DNA from: Solibacillus sp. FSL H8-0523 | Lineage (GTDB): Bacteria; Bacillota; Bacilli; Bacillales_A; Planococcaceae | Length of the DNA stretch: 64,000 nt | Direction: 5' to 3' | NCBI RefSeq assembly: GCF_038051985.1 | Contig: NZ_CP150291.1 | Span: forward strand, 2,232,001 to 2,296,000 | Program-made: the position numbers and the translations under genes | Shown here: one piece after another, positions 63,150 through 64,000 of the stretch | Layout: each line of letters starts with the position of its first letter | Numbering within the stretch: position 1 is the stretch's first letter | Notes under the pieces: generated by a model | What the model was told of the DNA's origin: nothing | Seen by the model: the letters and a program-made list of their open reading frames with translations, nothing else | Databases searched by the model: none

Positions 63150-64000
63150 ATGGTCTTCTAGAAAATCCTTGCTAAAACTTGTATTGGAGGCAAAGCTTTT
63201 CTTTTTCACGCGGACGCCGCGCTGCACGACACCTTTGCCAAATTTTTTTGCCATTTGGTCTACGAGCTCGACAATCGGTTCATCTTTAATATGCTGCTCA
63301 AAATTAAATAAATTGAGCTGCTGTGTTGATTCCGCTTGATCGACAACATTTGATACGGTAATCCCAATAAGGCGTACGGGTGTTTCATCCCAATGCTGTA
63401 AAAAAAGCTTCCACGCAAGATCAAAAATTTCATCCGCATGCTGGATCGCATTTTTAACGGATTTACTCCGCGTTTGGTTTTGCCACTCAAAATTGCGAAT
63501 TTGAATACTAATCGTTGTCCCGGCTAAGTATTTTACTTTTAAGCGCTCGGCTACACTACGACTTAGCTTTTCAAACGTTTCTTTTAAGATGTAATATTCT
63601 GTTTCATCGCGCGGGAGCGTTGTTGAATTACCGACACTTTTTGTATCAAAAATGGAATTTGGATCCACTTCACGTGGATCTTCTCCGTTTGCACGTTTGT
63701 ACAGGCGCGCACCGTTTTTTCCAAATTCTTTTTGCAATTTACGTTCATCGGCCTTTGCTAAATCGCCAATCGTTTTAATGCCAATCGAATTTAGCTTTTT
63801 CGCCGTACTTTCTCCAACGCCATGCATTTCGATGACTTCCAGTGGCCATAATAATGCTGAAATTTCGCGCTTTCGTAATACGGTAATCCCCATTGGCTTT
63901 TTCATATCTGAAGCCGTTTTTGCTAAAAACTTATTCGGTGCAATCCCAATCGAACATGGCAAATCCAGCTCATGTAAAATGCGTTGTTGCATTTCCTGTG
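63138..64000 (-). CDS. dinB: DNA polymerase IV (Y family), 3' part (gene runs off the window)
   Basis: Error-prone translesion polymerase. The visible 287 codons cover the end of the palm, the thumb and the little-finger domain. LPCSIGIAPNKFLAKTASDM is the palm signature of DinB, followed by helix-hairpin-helix elements (MHGVGESTAKKLNSIGIKTIG). QQLNLF near the C-terminus fits the beta-clamp-binding motif (Q-x-x-L-F type). The start lies beyond 64000: the ATG at 63992 is internal, as the codons before it (Q, E) continue the palm helix. Full length is expected near 410 residues. Confidence 0.93.
   Translation of the reverse strand, partial: QEMQQRILHELDLPCSIGIAPNKFLAKTASDMKKPMGITVLRKREISALLWPLEVIEMHGVGESTAKKLNSIGIKTIGDLAKADERKLQKEFGKNGARLYKRANGEDPREVDPNSIFDTKSVGNSTTLPRDETEYYILKETFEKLSRSVAERLKVKYLAGTTISIQIRNFEWQNQTRSKSVKNAIQHADEIFDLAWKLFLQHWDETPVRLIGITVSNVVDQAESTQQLNLFNFEQHIKDEPIVELVDQMAKKFGKGVVQRGVRVKKKSFASNTSFSKDFLEDHKKS

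Noticed and set aside
1-64000. Prophage or integrative island
   Set aside because: No integrase, terminase, capsid, conjugation or transposase genes and no tRNA-linked attachment site were seen; gene content is ordinary chromosomal.

Overview
The window looks like chromosomal DNA of a low-GC Gram-positive bacterium of the Planococcaceae (Solibacillus/Lysinibacillus group). The reasons are strong AGGAGG-type ribosome binding sites, T-box leaders, Bacillus-type gene sets (mhqR/O/D, nsrR-hmp, yvdTSR-like SMR pair, argGH, yqjP/proI neighbourhood), a meso-diaminopimelate dehydrogenase, and an S-layer-homology anchored 5'-nucleotidase. No rRNA, tRNA, CRISPR, prophage or transposase gene was seen. 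The species assignment is inference.

Layout. 1-3.4 kb: 5' part of panF with its YhdT partner, ddh, and a secreted Asn-rich membrane protein coupled to a DUF2653-like gene. 3.4-11.5 kb: MazG-like pyrophosphohydrolase, a YhgE/Pip protein, the SLH 5'-nucleotidase and aconitase. 11.8-19.5 kb: a cluster of DUF2785, ViaA-like VWA and RavA-like AAA+ genes, divergent from a cytoplasmic beta-helix gene that converges on a dynamin-like GTPase. 19.7-26.3 kb: SulP/UspA, Tag, TetR plus two SMR subunits, a TDT transporter, YdcF and a luciferase-like oxidoreductase. 26.3-33.4 kb: T-box(Leu)-controlled leuA, guaC, a methyltransferase, a sirtuin and small genes. 34-43 kb: telA, a dCache chemoreceptor, a DHA2 efflux pump and argGH. 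43-48 kb: SDR, nsrR/hmp, a metallo-beta-lactamase-fold hydrolase and T-box(Pro)-controlled proC. 48.6-54 kb: a chemoreceptor, an ECF sigma/anti-sigma pair and rnz. 54.4-58 kb: quinone-detoxification genes mhqR-mhqO-mhqD and an RNA-methyltransferase-like operon. 58.5-64 kb: a globin-coupled chemoreceptor with a degenerate CZB domain, GNAT, a DUF3817-MFS fusion and the 3' part of dinB.

The most unusual material is not a classical gene cluster. A dispersed non-coding repeat (family B, four copies, about 350-600 bp) has imperfect terminal inverted repeats and internal hairpins. Their stems differ between copies by compensatory changes, while one 9-nt loop is conserved. Three of the copies sit 4-7 bp beyond the T-tract of a rho-independent terminator. 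Two smaller repeat families (A and C) share the intergenic habit. Other points worth pursuing are an anti-sigma factor whose outer domain resembles type I signal peptidase without its catalytic Ser/Lys, the RavA/ViaA-beta-helix-dynamin neighbourhood, the globin-MA-CZB receptor with missing zinc ligands, and a FadR-like operator in front of the metallo-hydrolase gene.

Common themes are stress and redox defence (NO, quinones, anions, efflux), chemotaxis (three receptors) and amino-acid biosynthesis under tRNA control.
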